This document shows, one piece after another, positions 62,128-64,000 of a stretch of 64,000 nt of DNA. Every line of letters begins with the position of its first letter. Within the stretch, counting starts at the first letter, position 1. Source of the DNA: Streptomyces hygroscopicus (lineage in GTDB: Bacteria > Actinomycetota > Actinomycetes > Streptomycetales > Streptomycetaceae); NCBI GenBank assembly GCA_002021875.1, contig CP018627.1, positions 62,001 through 126,000 of the forward strand, given 5' to 3'. The position numbers were made by a program, and so were the translations under genes. The notes below the pieces were generated by a model. That model saw only the letters and a list, made by a program, of their open reading frames with translations. It was not told the DNA's origin and did not search any database.

Positions 62128-63321
62128 CTGGTGCTGTGACCGCGAAGGTTCGCCGGGTTGGCGGTTAGGGCGGTTAGATGGGCATGACGTCCATTCCGAT
62201 CGCTGGAGGTGTGGTGGCCGAGCCTGTGCGGGTGCGCAGACCGACCGATCAAGAAGGGCAGAAGCAGCAGATCGTGCGCCGGGGCAGCACCAGCTCGGTG
62301 CGCTACCGTCGGGCGATGATGCTGCTGGCGTCCGCCGGCGGGAACCGGGTCCCGGTGATCGCCCATCTGGTCCAGGCCGACGAGGACACGGTGCGGGAGG
62401 TGATCCACCGGTTCAACGAGATCGGCCTGGCCTGCCTGGACCCTCAGCGGGCGGGAGGCCGTCCCCGCCTGCTCGCCCCTGACGACGAGGACTTCGTCGT
62501 CCAGACGGCCACCACCCACCCCACCAAACTCGGCCAGCCTTCACCCGCTGGTCGATCCGCAAACTCGCCGCCTACCTGCGCCGCGTCCACGGACGCGTCA
62601 TCCGCATCGGCCGCGAAGCCTTACGGCGCCTGCTCCTGCGCCGCGGCATCACCTTCCAGCGCACCAAGACCTGGAAGGAGTCCCCCGGCCCCGAACGCGA
62701 CGCCAAGCTCGACCGGATCGAGCAGGTTCTGGACCGCTTCCCGGACCGGGTCTTCGCCTTCGACGAGTTCGGGCCGTCGGGGATCCGGCCCACCGCGGGC
62801 TCCTGCTGGGCGAAGCAGGGCAAGCCAAACCGGCTGCCGGCGGCCTACCGCCGCACCCACGGCGTCACCTACTTCCACGGCTGCTACTCCGTGGGCGACG
62901 ACCGCCTGTGGGGCATCAACCGGTGCCGCAAAGGCACCGCCAACACCATGGCCGCGCTGAAGTCGATCCGCGCCGCCCGACCCGACGGCGGCCCGGTCTA
63001 CATCATCCTGGACAACCTCTCCGCCCACACCGGCGCCGACATCCGCCGCTGGGCGAAGAAGAACAAGGTCGAGCTGTGCTTCACCCCGGCCTACGCATCC
63101 TGGGCCAACCCGATGGAGGCCCACTTCGACCCGCTGCGGCAGTTCACCCTGGCCAACTCCCACCACCGCAGCCACCCCACGCACTGCACCGCTACCTGCG
63201 CTGGCGCAACGCCAACGCCCGCCACGCCGACGTACTTGCCGCCCAACGCAAGGAACGCGCCCGCATCCGCGGCGAGAAGGGCATCCGCTGGGGCGGACGC
63301 CCCCTCAACCCCGCAGCCTGA
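62128..63321 (+). mobile_element. Decayed IS630-type element related to the one at 47858-49653
   Basis: The left terminus at 62128-62156 (CTGGTGCTGTGACCGCGAAG...) matches the 29-bp repeat of the intact element at about 24-25 positions, but its target TA has become TG. No right repeat was found after the transposase end. It contains a transposase gene with two frameshifts and no phosphatase passenger. Confidence 0.7.
62178..63321 (+). pseudogene. IS630 transposase with two frameshifts
   Basis: The first frame runs from MGMTSIPIAGGVVAEPVRVR to TTHPTKLGQPS. After a slip near 62540 the sequence continues FTRWSIRKLAAYLRRVHGRV through FAFDEFGPSGIRPTAGSCWA, IILDNLSAHTGADI and SWANPMEAHFDPLRQF. A second slip near 63180 gives ALHRYLRWRNANARHADVLA to the end. 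All three DDE residues are retained, so decay is recent. It is about 85-90% similar to the intact enzyme by eye. Confidence 0.85.
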
Positions 63322-63393
63322 CCGACCGCGAACCGCAGCCCCGGAGTGCCGAAAGGGACAAGTTCACGAGAAGGACAGCGACAGAAGGACGAC

Positions 63394-63771
63394 TCAGGAG
63401 GCGGACGGCTCGATCTCCCCCGCGAAGACGATGACCTGGTCGATGAGGCTCCGCCGCAGATGGACGACGTCCGTTCCCGCCAGGCGGGGGCCTCCATCCG
63501 GCGTGGTGAAGACCCACTGGTACCGGGCCCACTCGTCAGGCATGTCCACCGCTGAGCAGCGCACCATCGTGCCGGTCCCCGCCGGGTGGCGCCGGATGTC
63601 CAGCACGAACCGCTCGACCGCCGCGATTCCTTCGCTGCGACCCAACGGCCCCCAGAAGACCACGTCTGAGGTCAGGGCCTGGGAGAGCAGGGCAGTCACA
63701 TAGCTGTCGTCCGAGGCGTTAAACGCGGAGATGAACGTGTCGATCGCGGAGCGTGCCGTCTCTTCCTGCAT
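63394..63771 (-). CDS. SnoaL-like/NTF2-family protein
   Basis: The product has 125 residues with the NTF2-like alpha plus beta pattern: ARSAIDTFISAFNASDDSYV, LLSQALTSDVVFWGPLGRSE, VERFVLDIRRHPAGTGTMVR, WARYQWVFTTPDGGPRLAGT and VHLRRSLIDQVIVFAGEIEP. The polyketide-cyclase/SnoaL-like fold suits small-molecule binding or isomerisation. Substrate is unknown. The final bases of the window (63772-64000) hold no supported gene. Confidence 0.8.
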   Translation of the reverse strand: MQEETARSAIDTFISAFNASDDSYVTALLSQALTSDVVFWGPLGRSEGIAAVERFVLDIRRHPAGTGTMVRCSAVDMPDEWARYQWVFTTPDGGPRLAGTDVVHLRRSLIDQVIVFAGEIEPSAS

Positions 63772-64000
63772 GCCCCAGTAATACCAGCCGTTGCGCGTGC
63801 GCTCGTCCCGCGAGCCTAGTCAGCCGCCAGGCGGCGCGCCTGCCACGTCGTACGCGGGGCGAGCACCCAGCGCACGAGCGGGAAACGAATCCGCCCGGCA
63901 CCGGCGGACACCTCTGCCGGGCAGGCCTGATCGTCGAGGGACGGGCCAGGACTGCTCGGCCCTGATGCTGTATCGGCCACGTCGCGAGTCTTGCGACGCC

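Noticed and set aside
1..64000. CRISPR arrays, rRNA and tRNA genes
   Set aside because: No regularly spaced repeats and no tRNA or rRNA signature sequences were noticed on either strand; a covariance-model scan was not possible.

Overview
The window is high-GC actinomycete DNA, most likely Streptomyces. The grounds are strong G/C bias at third codon positions, frequent GTG starts, a SpoIIE-type phosphatase/anti-sigma kinase, a TipA-like MerR regulator, DUF6233 and I36-inhibitor-like proteins, and many IclR, TetR and Lrp regulators. The density of insertion sequences and decayed genes suggests an accessory region, such as a chromosome arm, genomic island or large plasmid. There is no rRNA, no recognisable tRNA and no CRISPR array.

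Layout. 1-7 kb: small secreted protein, a sigma-like regulator operon, a DUF6233/MerR-TipAS divergent pair, an IS5 remnant and a large PAS-GAF-SpoIIE-HATPase sensor phosphatase. 7-13.5 kb: a catabolic-looking block (M24 peptidase, threonine-synthase-like PLP enzyme, IclR regulator, MHS-type transporter, second IclR regulator) whose control regions share a TTCCG-type palindrome. 13.8-16.8 kb: an Lrp/AsnC regulator divergent from a thiamine-diphosphate transketolase/E1-like enzyme. 17-18.3 kb: remains of a P450, an alpha/beta hydrolase and a lipoprotein. 18.3-20.5 kb: a TetR/DHA2 exporter pair in which the exporter has an early stop codon. 20.7-23.8 kb: a broken sensor kinase abutting an IS630 element.

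23.8-31.6 kb is the most system-like region. It has two TIR - transmembrane - beta-propeller proteins, a four-helix SLATT/DUF4231-like membrane protein translationally coupled to one of them, and a possible small membrane protein. Both TIR domains keep the catalytic-type Glu, so NAD-dependent immunity or cell suicide is the leading hypothesis. Next to it lie a secreted HNH nuclease, a coiled-coil/winged-helix-like protein, an IS256 that cuts a group II intron reverse transcriptase, a Mrr-like (D...QxK) nuclease-domain protein and an AlbA/Schlafen-domain protein. Together they look like a defence island. 39.6-42.5 kb carries a fresh IS4 insertion (10-bp target duplication) and an IS110.

43-47.3 kb is a compact graspetide-type RiPP cluster: precursor peptide, ATP-grasp ligase and PIMT-like methyltransferase on the minus strand, with a divergent TPR-containing regulator and a small companion gene. 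47.9-49.7 kb is an IS630-type element with 29-bp perfect inverted repeats that carries a histidine-phosphatase passenger gene; a decayed relative without the passenger lies at 62.1-63.3 kb. 50-64 kb holds a beta-propeller-like protein, a 0.17-kb MITE, a LysR-controlled acyl-CoA operon (enoyl-CoA hydratase, AMP-forming CoA ligase, MHS transporter), an integrase-core transposase remnant, a GNAT acetyltransferase, a three-frame DUF721/DciA pseudogene, a PHP-domain hydrolase, several membrane proteins and a SnoaL-like protein.

Family assignments come from reading the translations and recalling family motifs; no database search was possible.
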